Below are positions 1 to 9,459 of a DNA stretch of 62,299 nt, in pieces. Under the pieces are notes generated by a model that was given only the letters and a program-made list of their open reading frames with translations, was not told the origin of the DNA and searched no databases. The stretch spans positions 1 to 62,299 of the forward strand of contig JADJTT010000016.1 of NCBI GenBank assembly GCA_016711045.1, given 5' to 3'. Made by a program: the position numbers and the translations under genes. Position 1 is the stretch's first letter, and the number at the start of each line of letters is the position of its first letter. The DNA comes from Saprospirales bacterium (GTDB lineage: Bacteria; Bacteroidota; Bacteroidia; Chitinophagales; Saprospiraceae).

Positions 1-10
1 AAAATAGACT

Positions 11-1704
11 ATGCCAATATTATCCGGCTTCGGCCTCAAAAATTTCCGCGTTTTCAAAGAAGAAACCTTTTTTGAATTGGCTCCGATTACATTACTTACC
101 GGAACAAATAGTTCTGGAAAAAGCTCTCTATTAAAAGCCCTCCTCCTTTGGCAGGATTTCACAAAGAAAGCAAATGATCTTCAGTTGGATTTTTCCGGGC
201 CGGATCATAAACTTTGGCACGTATGAATTGCTCTACATCGAAATTCAGGATAATGAAATCGTCTTTATTCTAGAGATTGATAATTCAGATATTTTAACAA
301 ATAACAACTGGGTGCTAGAAGAGTTGAAAGGCTATTCATTTCGATTTCAGGCACTTGCAGAATGAAGTTGGTTTTCGAAGGGCCCCATGGGAGAAATGGG
401 AAAATTTAAGTCCATTTCCCTGCAGTGCGGGAGGAAAGAACAATTATAGAAGTCAATAAAAATAATTCCAGATTTGACTCAGATTGGTTTTTTGAATACT
501 TATAGTCAATATGCAAATTCGTGTGGTTGAAGGTTTTGCATCGATACGTATTTTTCCAACTGAAGGAGAAAAGGTCGAGTATGATAATAAGCCGGAAAAC
601 TTTTCTGAACTTTTAGAAAAAATTAATGAAGGGATATTTCAAACGGAATTTCGGTAAGATTTAAAAGCGCTCTATTCAGATGAAGAAATTATAGAGTTTG
701 AAAAAAAACTGTTGACTTTATTCGTTGAAAAGGCTGGCAGAGGTTGGGACAGTACAATTGAAGCTGAATACGGATTGGAATTTAAAGACTCATATCATTT
801 TGAGAATATGCTAGCATTTCCTATTATATTAAGTTCATTCAAGGAAGAGATCACAATTGAAAAAACATCCAAGCTGGATGAAAAAATTGAAAAAGCTTTG
901 CCATATCTTGAACGGCATAAATATTTGGTGAATGATTATTTCGTTTATTACCTTTCGACAGTTTCAAAAACCTGCACTCGATTTGGACGTACTTTGAAAA
1001 TAAAAAATTCAGGCTTATTGAGGCTATTAGGCTACCTCCCACCAACGAATTTATACAAACCAGTCTCAAGGGGGAAGTTTTAACTCATTTTTGGTGGAAT
1101 TGAGGAACCATCCGATGGACGTGAGGCGAGAGGATTTTGTTAATAAATGGATAAAAGAGTTTGGTATAGGTGAAGAAATTTCTATCAAAGGAGCAGAAGG
1201 TGTTCTTACTTTTTAGTTTCAATTAAACAAGGCAAGGAATGGGTGAATTTGGCTGATTTGGGGTATGGAATTACCCAGCTTGTTCCAATGATCCTAATGA
1301 TTGGTCATTATGGGTCTAATAACCAGAAATTTGGATCCAATAATCATATCTTCCTCGTCGAGGAGCCCGAAACCAATTTACACCCTGCCTTTCAATCCAA
1401 ACTCGCCGATTTTTTCGTCGATGCCATGAACACCTTCAAAGTCCAGTTCATCATCGAAACCCACTCCGAATACCTCATCCGCAAACTCCAGTACTTCACC
1501 GCCAAAAAGGAAATCACACCAGCCGATACCTCCATTTACTACTTCTACGAACCCGGTAAAGTGCCGGAAGGAGAACCCCAGGTAAAAAAACTGGACATCC
1601 TCGAAGACGGCCGTCTCTCCGGTACTTTCGGCCCTGGCTTCTTTGATGAAGCCGACAGCCTGGCCATTGATCTGTTTACTCTTCAGAACCTCAAATCGAA
1701 TTGA
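11..1704 (+). pseudogene. Broken AAA ATPase (DUF3696/AAA_15-like)
   Basis: The first codons encode an SMC/RecF-like N-terminus with a Walker A motif (GTNSSGKSS, about residues 31-39). The frame then breaks several times between about 220 and 1240. The last 150 codons are open again and carry the Walker B/signature region VEEPETNLHP and the switch-like IIETHSEYLIRKLQ. This order is that of overcoming-lysogenization-defect and DUF3696-type ATPases, which often work with a nuclease-like partner in defence modules. The partner gene follows after 2 nt. At least four frame changes and in-frame stops mean no full protein can be made as written. It may be decayed or heavily affected by indel errors. 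The family call is fairly safe; the exact subfamily is not. Confidence 0.75.
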
Positions 1705-1706
1705 TT

Positions 1707-2744
1707 ATGAGCGAACTGAAGATATTCGCACAAAAGGCCTTCCTGGATCATTTCTTCCAACAAAAACCAGTAGGCGACATTGAGGAGGAAGAAGACAAAG
1801 TCATGGCCTGGTTGGAAGCAAAAAGACTACTGGGGAGAAGTGAGATCGAACTGGATCTGGACCTGGATACCCTGAAGAGCCTCCTCTCTGAAAACCTTCC
1901 TTTGCTGAGCTTGCATAAGACCGGCGCCTGCAAATTGGTACCTAATTCGGAATTTTTCAGGAAAGCACTGGAGGATAGTGCGGAATACGCCCAAGCCCCC
2001 AGCAGAGTGGTTTTTATGCTAGACAGAAAGGCCGAAGATTGCCGGCAACTGAAAACGGAACATGGTTTGTTTTTCCTTGGCACTGAAATGGAAATCCAGG
2101 AGTTCCAATCCCTGGTAGAGCATATCGAGCCCTTGGTGATCAAAAAGGGGAATGTAAATCCCGGCCCCAAACAAAATTGGTCTTTCCTAAAAAAGGTGAG
2201 CTACCCATCCAATGCCCTGATCATCCAGGATAATTACCTCTTCTCGGGGTTCTACGAGTGCAATTTACCCCACATCCTGGATAACCTCCTTCCTGCCCAG
2301 CTCAGCAGGTCTGACTTTCATCTCACCATCATCGCCAGTGAGAAGAGTGGGGTCGACCTGGAGAAAAAATATGCCGATCTCCTGAAGATCATCCAGGACC
2401 TCAGCCGCCCCTATACTATCCGCTCCCAAATCTTCACTACCAACAAGCTCCACGACCGCGAGCTTATTACCAACTACCTCTGGATTAACTCTGGCTTCGG
2501 GTTTAACATTTTCAACTACAAGGGCCAGGGCCGCCAAACCACCTTGTCCTTCTATCCCATCGGCCGCACCCCTGGCAAAAAACTCGATACTGCCCTCGCT
2601 GAATCTTCTTCCGAGATCCTCCAAATTTTCCGAAAGATCGTGGATGAGATGCCCCAAAATGGCATGATGGGGTCAACCCCGGTAGCCGTTGGCGATCTTT
2701 CGTTTCGCAACCGGTTGTTGGAAGATGGAGTGGTCAGGAAGTGA
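1707..2744 (+). CDS. Partner protein of the AAA ATPase, HDR-motif domain
   Basis: This 345-residue protein starts at an ATG two bases after the ATPase stop, so the two genes are almost certainly co-transcribed. It has no signal peptide or membrane span. I do not recognise a named family. The N-terminal half is acidic and helical. The C-terminal half has alternating beta-type strands ending in LHDRELITNYLWINSGFG, which resembles the HDR-type segment of phospholipase-D-like (MIT-C/PLD-like) domains in restriction-associated proteins. The pairing with an OLD/DUF3696-type ATPase suggests the effector or nuclease half of a two-gene defence module. That role is inference from context and a single motif. 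Confidence 0.6.
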   Translation: MSELKIFAQKAFLDHFFQQKPVGDIEEEEDKVMAWLEAKRLLGRSEIELDLDLDTLKSLLSENLPLLSLHKTGACKLVPNSEFFRKALEDSAEYAQAPSRVVFMLDRKAEDCRQLKTEHGLFFLGTEMEIQEFQSLVEHIEPLVIKKGNVNPGPKQNWSFLKKVSYPSNALIIQDNYLFSGFYECNLPHILDNLLPAQLSRSDFHLTIIASEKSGVDLEKKYADLLKIIQDLSRPYTIRSQIFTTNKLHDRELITNYLWINSGFGFNIFNYKGQGRQTTLSFYPIGRTPGKKLDTALAESSSEILQIFRKIVDEMPQNGMMGSTPVAVGDLSFRNRLLEDGVVRK

Positions 2745-2858
2745 TCACCATCCGGGAAAACGCAAGGCATTCCTCTATACATCATGACGCATTCCGCCAT
2801 CGTGAACGTAGTTCTTTCATTTTGCAGGAATGTTGACTAAATCCAATCCCTACACTGG

Positions 2859-2878
2859 GCCAATTAACGTTAATTGGC
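2859..2878. repeat. Perfect 20-bp palindrome in a 500-bp gene-free stretch
   Basis: GCCAATTAACGTTAATTGGC equals its own reverse complement. It lies 115 bp after the stop of the ATPase partner gene. The surrounding stretch 2745-3251 has no convincing gene; a minus-strand open frame at 3050-3247 has an atypical composition. The palindrome could be an operator or a transcript-end structure; it lacks a T-tract. Confidence 0.6.
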
Positions 2879-3251
2879 TCATCATACTGCCCTAATTAGG
2901 GCTCCCTCAAAATATTTAACCTACCCGCAAAGTCTTGATAACCATTAAAATGTGTTGTAAAATAGAAGCTGAGATAAGCGGCAAGTGCAGGGGGAATCCG
3001 TAACTTCCATCAAAAAACGTGCACTTTCATGATCAAGTATACTCCTGCCTCAGAGCGGACATTGGCCTAGTTTCGTACGCCATTTGAACAGAAGTTGTCG
3101 CCGGAAAACCGGTGGGTGCGAATGGGGGAACCTCAGATAGCCCAAGTGTCCTTTTCGTGTCTGAGTACCGATCAGGGGCGGGCCAAAGTGGGTTTGCGGG
3201 TCATACTGGGGCCCCTGATGGTCAAGCATACCGAAGGCTCTGTGCATTCTT

Positions 3252-4457
3252 TCACGACCTAATCTCCTCCATATACTTCTGATAGCGCCTTACCGCTCTG
3301 GAGAATGCTCCTGATCCAAATGCATCGTACAATTCATCCGATAAGATTTCCATGGCGGCTTTGTCTTCTTTCTCCAGCCATTCCAGCAATTCGATCTCCT
3401 GGAGATAGAGTTCTCTGATCTCTTGCAGGGTCAATTCCTGGTCTTTCAGTTTAGCGTCTTTTTGTAAAGTCATCCTTCGGGCTCGGTTCGCGGTAATAAG
3501 GCGTTCCAGTTCGAACTGAAGCCTCTCCTGTGCTTCTTGCTGGTGATTTGTTATAGTCAGGCCTTCTTCGTGTTCCTGAATAGCGTAATAATCAGTAAAG
3601 CGGAGGGAGTATTTACCGACCATAGGAAGGCTCTCGACCAGCCCGAAGAGGAGGAAGAAGCAGACGTAAAAAAGCAGCACGGTATTTTCTCCTTTGGTAA
3701 ATGCCAAATGGTGCAGGAGCCTTACTCTGGTAAGTAACCCCGTGCTTTCAAATGAGGGAATAGCGTTGAGTTCCTTTTGCAACTGGGCTTGCAAGTGGCG
3801 CTTCTGTCCTTCGATCTGCCGGATGGAACCTTCAATTTGCTGGATCTCTGCTTCGGCTAGCCGGGTTTTCTCCGCAACGATCCGTTCCAGGTTTTTGTAG
3901 ATGGTGTCTACCCCTCGTTGGCGACTGCCGCCGGTGCCATCGGCTTCTTCCTGGAGCATTCCCTGCCAGGCGATTTTTTGGTCGCGCAGGTATTGGATCC
4001 TTTGCAGAAGATTATTTTCTGTGGACTGGATCTCATCCATTTGAGGTTGATAGGCTTTCTGCACTGTGCTGGCTTGTTGCCGGGATTCCAACAGATAGGC
4101 ATCCTTCAGGTCTTGCTTTAGTAATTGAATGTCGAAAAGGGTTGAGAAAATAACAGCGGTTGTCAACAGGGAGACCATGCGCACCCCTACCAGGGTCCTG
4201 CTGTGCTTCCCGTTGACGATGATCCGTTCAAAACAATAAAAAAATAGGACGATGAGAGGGAAAGTCAAGAACGCAGTCCCGGTATGAAGGTGCAATACAT
4301 GATGCAAGATCAGGCTCATAAGGAAGGCGTTCACGGCAGGGACGAACGCCATGACAAAACCAAGAAGGCCTGCTTTCCTTTGCGTGGCGACCGTACATTT
4401 ACTGAGGACATCGGCTGACAAGCCGGATAAGGAAGTCCAAGTGAAAATCTTTTTCAT
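3252..4457 (-). CDS. DUF4407-like membrane protein with coiled coil
   Basis: The 401-residue product has about three hydrophobic segments in the first 120 residues (around 30-55, 58-78 and 92-112). A long charged helical region of about 120 residues follows (QASTVQKAYQPQMDEIQ onwards), then another membrane segment near residue 255-280 and a second coiled coil to the C-terminus. That layout is typical of DUF4407 proteins, whose function is unknown. It is the second gene of a minus-strand pair; a 40-bp gap separates it from the coiled-coil gene upstream. A role as membrane anchor of a two-protein assembly is plausible but unproven. Confidence 0.6.
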   Translation of the reverse strand: MKKIFTWTSLSGLSADVLSKCTVATQRKAGLLGFVMAFVPAVNAFLMSLILHHVLHLHTGTAFLTFPLIVLFFYCFERIIVNGKHSRTLVGVRMVSLLTTAVIFSTLFDIQLLKQDLKDAYLLESRQQASTVQKAYQPQMDEIQSTENNLLQRIQYLRDQKIAWQGMLQEEADGTGGSRQRGVDTIYKNLERIVAEKTRLAEAEIQQIEGSIRQIEGQKRHLQAQLQKELNAIPSFESTGLLTRVRLLHHLAFTKGENTVLLFYVCFFLLFGLVESLPMVGKYSLRFTDYYAIQEHEEGLTITNHQQEAQERLQFELERLITANRARRMTLQKDAKLKDQELTLQEIRELYLQEIELLEWLEKEDKAAMEILSDELYDAFGSGAFSRAVRRYQKYMEEIRS

Positions 4458-4498
4458 AGTATGTTCAATTTTAATGGATAATGGTGTTATTCAGGGAG

Positions 4499-5119
4499 TC
4501 AGACTTTTCGTTCAGCATATGCGAAAGTATCGAGTATCGTGTCGTATTGTTCGTTCCACCGGTTCAGCTCGTGGGTAATTTGCTCCAGGATTAGCGACCG
4601 GATTCGTTCTTCACGATTGTCTGCCTGGCGGAGTTTTTCTTCCATCAGGTCCCAAAATGATTCGTTGAGTTTTTCCAGCGATCTACGAAGCTGGAGGCTG
4701 TGCTCGGTAAATTGTATGCCAACAGAAACCTGCAGGGAGGACCTTCCTGTGAGCAGCAGACTGTTGCATACTTCCCGGATGAAACTCAAATGAGCTTCCC
4801 GGATGGCCTGGAGTGATTGGTTGCGTGTTTGAAGGGCGCTGTCGAGCGCTTCCTGCTGACGTTTCCAGAAGACTTCCAACTGTTCTCTTTCGCCTTGAGA
4901 CAGCATCAACCTCTGTGACCAATTGGCTTGCTTCTGGCATAGCTGCCCGATCTGTTTAATCAACATTTCTTCCTGGTGCTGGACAAAATCCGTTTTCAAA
5001 ACCATGTCGAATTGCAGTCCGGGCAATTCGTTTTTTACGGATTGGGTGTCGGGGAGGGAGGAGGTAATGGATTGAGGTTTCATAAAATTTTTGTTTATCT
5101 CTTGCAAAGATGATGGCAT
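4499..5119 (-). CDS. Hypothetical coiled-coil protein paired with DUF4407 gene
   Basis: I chose the ATG at 5119 (206 residues); an alternative ATG is at 5083. The protein is soluble, rich in Glu, Gln, Leu and Arg, and almost wholly helical from residue 50 onward, with heptad-like Leu spacing (IKQIGQLCQKQANWSQRLML, then LRRSLEKLNESFWDLMEEKL). No enzyme motif is seen. It lies just upstream of, and co-directional with, the DUF4407 membrane protein, whose cytoplasmic helices it could bind. It is divergent from an HTH gene 110 bp away, so both promoters share one intergenic region containing repeats of the type AAAATTGG. Confidence 0.55.
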   Translation of the reverse strand: MPSSLQEINKNFMKPQSITSSLPDTQSVKNELPGLQFDMVLKTDFVQHQEEMLIKQIGQLCQKQANWSQRLMLSQGEREQLEVFWKRQQEALDSALQTRNQSLQAIREAHLSFIREVCNSLLLTGRSSLQVSVGIQFTEHSLQLRRSLEKLNESFWDLMEEKLRQADNREERIRSLILEQITHELNRWNEQYDTILDTFAYAERKV

Positions 5120-5229
5120 ATTCAAGCAACTTCAACCAAAAGAATCTGTGGGACGATTCAAAAATTGGTACTATTTGCTCGAAAATTGGGAGATTTTGGT
5201 GACTTTTGGGAAGTAACCAGTTAAACACC

Positions 5230-6519
5230 ATGGACAGCTACCCTTTTTATAATTGGCCAGAAGATGAGTTGCGTGAACTCCTCAATAAAGTGTTGGAAAA
5301 GCTTCGCCGGGAATATAAAAAGTGGAAAGGCAAAAATCTCTCGCAACGTAGTATTGCAGATCAGGCAAACGTTGATTACTTCGCAATTTCCAAAGCCAAA
5401 AAGGAGGACTCCCATTTCTCGGGACAGTCCATTTACAGAATAATTTCGGACATTTCAGATAACTTTCAAATTGAGTATGACCGGTCAGGGAATATTCAAA
5501 AGATCGGCAAATTTCAAGACGAACGAGCAGATGCCTCAAATGAATTGCATTTTATTTATTATTTTTTGGGAAGAAAATTCACTCCGAATGAAGAGCCCAA
5601 AAGAGCTGTCGTTCGAATTGATCTCGATTCGGAGGAAGTAGAACTAACTATGTACAAGACCACGCCTCGTGGACCAAGGATGCGCTATAGGGGTGAGGTC
5701 AAAGTATTCCCCAATAGGGAGTTTTTTCTAATATTTCAATCAAGGGAAAATCTGGAAAAAGGCTATGTCGAAGAAGTTCCAGGGCTTTGTTGTTTCGCAT
5801 TAAATGGAAGTTTAGTAGATGAGGATTGGTATTTGGGTGTTTATACAGGCACGGATGCTAGAAGTGGCCTTTGTCTTATGGCGCGAAAATCCCCATCTGA
5901 ATTGGAAGAAGCCATTCGGACAGAAGAAACACCTCCTTTAGTTTCCTATTTACTGAGTCATCATCGACTTAGCGTAAAAGAAGGGCCCGACAGAATACTA
6001 GATGCAAAAGATACGCTCAAGTCTATTTCACAGTTTGAAGGGGTTTATGACGCATATTTGCTTGAGGTCCGAAAGGACAGAGAATTTATTCACAAGTTGA
6101 TCATTAAGATATTTGATGGATGCTGGATCCGCTTCTATTCTAAAATAACGGGAGAATACACGGGGATTATTCACCAAATTTTGAATAATAAATTCCTGAT
6201 TGCTACGTTTGGCTATCAATCAAAAGGAGGGTACTATGATTTTAGTATTATTCTTGATGTGGCCCCTACTTCCATAAATGGTGGATCACAAGAAGAATAT
6301 ATGCTTGGGATTTATGGAGGTATGGAGCAGCAAAATAATGTTCCTGTCGCTGGGCGTATTCTTCTTCGAAAGTCGGAGAACGCATATGAGAAAAGTCACC
6401 GCATGCAGATTCCATTGTATGTAGAATCTGAATTAAAAGCCATTTTGACTAAGGAGCCGGTTTTAAAGCCTTTTTGCGGGGGAATTAGATCAATATGTGG
6501 ATGCGCCCGTGATTATTGA
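5230..6519 (+). CDS. HTH protein with repeated beta domains, N-terminal part
   Basis: I prefer the ATG at 5230 (MDSYPFYNW) over an upstream TTG at 5206. Residues about 25-75 look like a helix-turn-helix: LSQRSIADQANVDYFAISKA followed by QSIYRIISDI. Two copies of a roughly 110-residue beta-rich module follow, ending in YLGVYTGTDARSGLCLMARK and in MLGIYGGMEQQNNVPVAGRI respectively. After a run of five G at 6478-6482 the frame shifts. With four G it continues as CGELDQYVDAPVIIENF into the downstream fragment, which holds a third module. I infer a sensor or transcription regulator. It is not a family I can name. Confidence 0.6.
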   Translation: MDSYPFYNWPEDELRELLNKVLEKLRREYKKWKGKNLSQRSIADQANVDYFAISKAKKEDSHFSGQSIYRIISDISDNFQIEYDRSGNIQKIGKFQDERADASNELHFIYYFLGRKFTPNEEPKRAVVRIDLDSEEVELTMYKTTPRGPRMRYRGEVKVFPNREFFLIFQSRENLEKGYVEEVPGLCCFALNGSLVDEDWYLGVYTGTDARSGLCLMARKSPSELEEAIRTEETPPLVSYLLSHHRLSVKEGPDRILDAKDTLKSISQFEGVYDAYLLEVRKDREFIHKLIIKIFDGCWIRFYSKITGEYTGIIHQILNNKFLIATFGYQSKGGYYDFSIILDVAPTSINGGSQEEYMLGIYGGMEQQNNVPVAGRILLRKSENAYEKSHRMQIPLYVESELKAILTKEPVLKPFCGGIRSICGCARDY

Positions 6520-7311
6520 GAATTTCCCTTTGCTTTCTAAATACCCGAATGCGTTGGAGAAGCCGGTACAAAGTAAAGTAGTCCATTTGGCAGGTTTTTA
6601 TCAGTGTTTTCATCTATCTAGCGATAAACGAAGCATTCACCATAGCCCTATTGAAATTAAACCCAATGGCGATGTCATTATTGATGACAGGACTGCCGAG
6701 GAGAAAGCCCAGGGGATTGGAGGGCATATTTACTTTGGGAAAGCATTTCATTTTTGTAATGCGTTCCTTGCCCTGTCTATCCGAAAGCGAGATGATGAAG
6801 ATTTTCACCCGCACCTTTTATTCCACGTAGCAAGTTATTACCGAGAACAAGTCTCGCATTTTCATGGAGTTTCGACCTCCATCACAAGTAAAAACACCTT
6901 GCGGGCCAGTAGGGAGGTTTTAATGAAAATGGAGGGAAATTTTGAAACGGAGCACTCCAGTAGAATCCCCATCCCTCTAAATGGGAAAGAGGAGCCTTTA
7001 TATGATAAGTTAAATGAAGAATACGATGGTTTGGCAAATTTCTTAACAGGAAATGCGCATAATCTAATTGTTCCGAAACGCGATCCTAACTCCCCGTTTG
7101 AGCGTCAAGAAAATTATGGAATGCTGTACTTTTCTTCTGCCTGTTATTTTGCAGCTAACAACGACCCTCAAAATGCCCGCAAGCAGTTGGAAAGAGCTTC
7201 CAGCATGGATTTCGAGATAAAATCCTTCTGAGAAAAGAGTTGAATGAAGGGATGCTTTCCGATCCAACAATCCGTCTTTTTATTGACCCTGATAACTTGA
7301 GAATCCTGTAA
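6497..7311 (+). CDS. HTH/beta-repeat protein, C-terminal part (frameshifted)
   Basis: This frame is open from about 6483 to 7231 and has only a GTG start at 6497, so it is better read as the continuation of the upstream gene after a 1-nt indel in the G run. It carries the third beta module (LAGFYQCFHLSSDKRSIHH through SREVLMKMEGNF). A short helical tail with TPR flavour follows (ACYFAANNDPQNARKQLERA). A second 1-nt shift near 7211-7215 would extend the tail as FRDKILLRKELNEG and end it at the TAA at 7309-7311. Both shifts keep protein sense on each side, which argues for recent mutation or sequencing error rather than old decay. Confidence 0.55.
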
Positions 7312-7503
7312 TTTTTCTTTCAACCTAAAGGATGTAATCCAATTTCAGGATTACTTCCCCCAAAGGGTGTACTTTTTCGGGCCGAGTCACCAATATCCAA
7401 TCTGCAAAAAAACACTATGCCCCCACCTGCTCCTCGCTTTTTTTAACCTTCTCGGTAGAATACCTTGCCGGAAGACGAACTCCCCTCCCGGAGGACTGAT
7501 CTC

Positions 7504-7569
7504 TGCAATTTCAAGAAATTTTCCATGTAATTTCAAAATTTAGCTCGTGTAATTTCAAAATTTAACTGT
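7504..7569. promoter_or_regulatory. Three 22-bp tandem repeats before an ATPase gene
   Basis: Copies begin at 7504, 7526 and 7548, an exact 22-bp period (two helical turns). The last two share TGTAATTTCAAAATTTA; the first is TGCAATTTCAAGAAATT. They end 22 bp before the ATG of an AAA_14/DUF4143 ATPase, so they are probable operators or part of the promoter. The rest of 7312-7591 shows no gene. Confidence 0.6.
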
Positions 7570-7591
7570 AAATTGCCTAAAAATCAATGAG

Positions 7592-8741
7592 ATGTCCATT
7601 GTCAAACGGCAAATAGAAAAACCCTTCAAATCGCTCCTCACCAAGTACCCCATTCTGGCGCTCACAGGACCCCGGCAGTCCGGGAAACCACCCTGCTGAA
7701 ACATATTTTGCCAGACTATCGCTATGTATCCCTGGAAGATACAGGCTTGCGCAGCTTTGCTTCCGAAGACCCTATTGGCTTTTTGAAGGAGTACCATTCC
7801 AACGTTATTTTTGATGAAGTACAGCGGGCGCCAAATTTGTTTTCCCACCTTCAGACCATCGTGGATGAAAGCGGACAAATGGGGCAATTCGTCCTCTCAG
7901 GTTCTCAAAATTTCCATTTGCTGGAACACATCACGCAAAGCCTCGCTGGGAGAGTTGCCCTTTTCAAACTCTTGCCCTTCGACACGCAGGAACTAAAACG
8001 CGAAGGCTGGTTGCCTGCCGACTGGCAGTCGGCTATTGTGAAAGGGTTTTATCCTGCTATTTATAATAGGGTTCTAAACCCCTCTGTTTATTATGCCAAC
8101 TATTTGCAGACGTATATTGATCGAGACGTAACAGCGCTGTCCAATGTGCATGACCTACGCCGGTTCCGGAATTTTATTGGCCTCTGTGCCGGCCGTACCG
8201 GGCAACTGCTCAACCTGAGCAATCTGGCTAATGAATGCGGCATCAGTCAGCCAACCGCAAAATCATGGCTGTCTATCCTGGAAAGCAGCTATATCGTTTT
8301 TTGCTGCCGCCTTATTACGAAAACTTCAGCAAGCGCATCGTGAAAACCTCCAAACTTTATTTCTACGACACAGGTCTGGCTTCTTTCTTACTCGGTTTCC
8401 GGCAAAAAGAAGACCTGGAAGATCAAATGCTCATCGGCAGCTTGTTCGAAAACCTGGTCGTCTCTGATATTTTAAGAAAAAACCACCACCAATACCTGCT
8501 CCAGGAGTACTGGTTCTGGCAGAGTTCGTCCGGCCATGAGGTAGATTTGCTGACGAAAAGGGAGGCCGCTTCGATATTATGGAGATCAAATCTGCACAAA
8601 CCATCCTGCCCAAATCTACAAGGGCTTGGAATATTTCTCCGAAATCTCCAAAGACAGGTCAACACCCGCACGCTGGTATACGGAGGGGAAGAAAGCCACG
8701 ACAGAACCCGGTATTTAGTGAGGAAGTGGGATGAGGTGTAA
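7592..8741 (+). pseudogene. Frameshifted AAA_14/DUF4143 ATPase
   Basis: From the ATG at 7592 the protein runs MSIVKRQIEKPFKSLLTKYP to the Walker A GPRQSGK. A missing A in the AAA run at 7685-7687 then breaks the frame; restoring it gives GKTTLLKHILPDY. The next open stretch has the Walker B-like VIFDEVQRAP and the sensor segment FVLSGSQNF. A second break lies in T6 at 8297-8302 (YIVFLLPPYYENFSKR when corrected). Further shifts fall near 8569 and 8620-8690. The end RTLVYGGEESHDRTRYLVRK matches the usual C-terminus, and SGHEVDLL is the DUF4143 nuclease-like strand. The family is common and variable in Bacteroidota; its substrate and role are not established. Confidence 0.8.
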
Positions 8742-8979
8742 ACGAAATTATTTCAACCACCACCCTCCCCCCCCTCCAACTAACCACCTTCCCATAACTC
8801 CTCCCAAAAGTTGGTTTCAGGCATTCCGGCTGCTCCTCACCGAGCTCAAAGGCAAAACGCCAGGTATTTCTGGAGAAAACCAGTACGCGCAAGACGCTCT
8901 TTCTGACTACACGCACTAATTTTGGGGTAAAAATAAGGAGCATTACCTCGGGGCCGTCCAATATCAATCTTAAAAACAC
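8742..8979. other. Gene-free stretch
   Basis: This interval lies between two convergent genes. An antisense frame here (8659-8979) has no recognisable protein character. I see no clear terminator or repeat. Confidence 0.4.
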
Positions 8980-9418
8980 TCATTCTCCGTACCCACGGGT
9001 ACAATCCTCCTCATTGACGCACACCTCGATGCGGTACTCTCCAGGTTCATTAAACAATGTCAGAGAATGTCCTCATAGTATTCACCAAAAAGGAAAGAAG
9101 GGATGTCAATGGTATGTACCTGGACTAGGTCCCAGTTCAGTACGGTATCGGGTATTTGTAGAATATGGAAATTTTTGCCTGGGTAGGGGGAACCATCTCT
9201 TGCTTGTTATTATCACAGGTTTCGCCCAAAGCGATCACTTTTACTGGAATAGTGAGTGGCATGCCGGCTACAACTGTAAATACGCCTCCAAAAGAGGATT
9301 CCCCAATCAGGTCATGGATGATCAGTGCACAAGGATCTTTTTTGCAGGCACTGTGTGTCAAAAATAAAAGCGCTGTGCCTAGCAGGGCACTGATAAATTT
9401 GAGGTAATTCGATTTCAT
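8980..9418 (-). pseudogene. Small lipoprotein, frameshifted paralogue of the 12.6-13.2 kb gene
   Basis: The ATG at 9418 gives MKSNYLKFISALLGTALLFL followed by a lipobox-like HSACKKD, so the product is an exported lipoprotein. It then shares the pattern GVFTVVAGMPLTIPVKV with GVLTVVAGAPFNIPNLI of the protein encoded at 12588-13197. The frame breaks near 9140 and again near 9063. Reading through in the other frames gives FNEPGEYRIEVCVNEEDC, matching FDEPGTYQLVTFCDDNN of the paralogue, and a stop at 8980-8982. It is the last gene of a four-gene minus-strand operon. The function is unknown; the CARDB-like ending suggests an extracellular beta-sandwich. Confidence 0.6.
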
Positions 9419-9459
9419 AGGGCAAAAATTTAAGAAATAGGGCGATGTGTTAAAAAGGG

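Noticed and set aside
3050..3247. A 65-codon minus-strand frame after the DUF4407 gene
   Set aside because: Rich in His, Pro and Arg with no homology I recognise and no start context; treated as non-coding.
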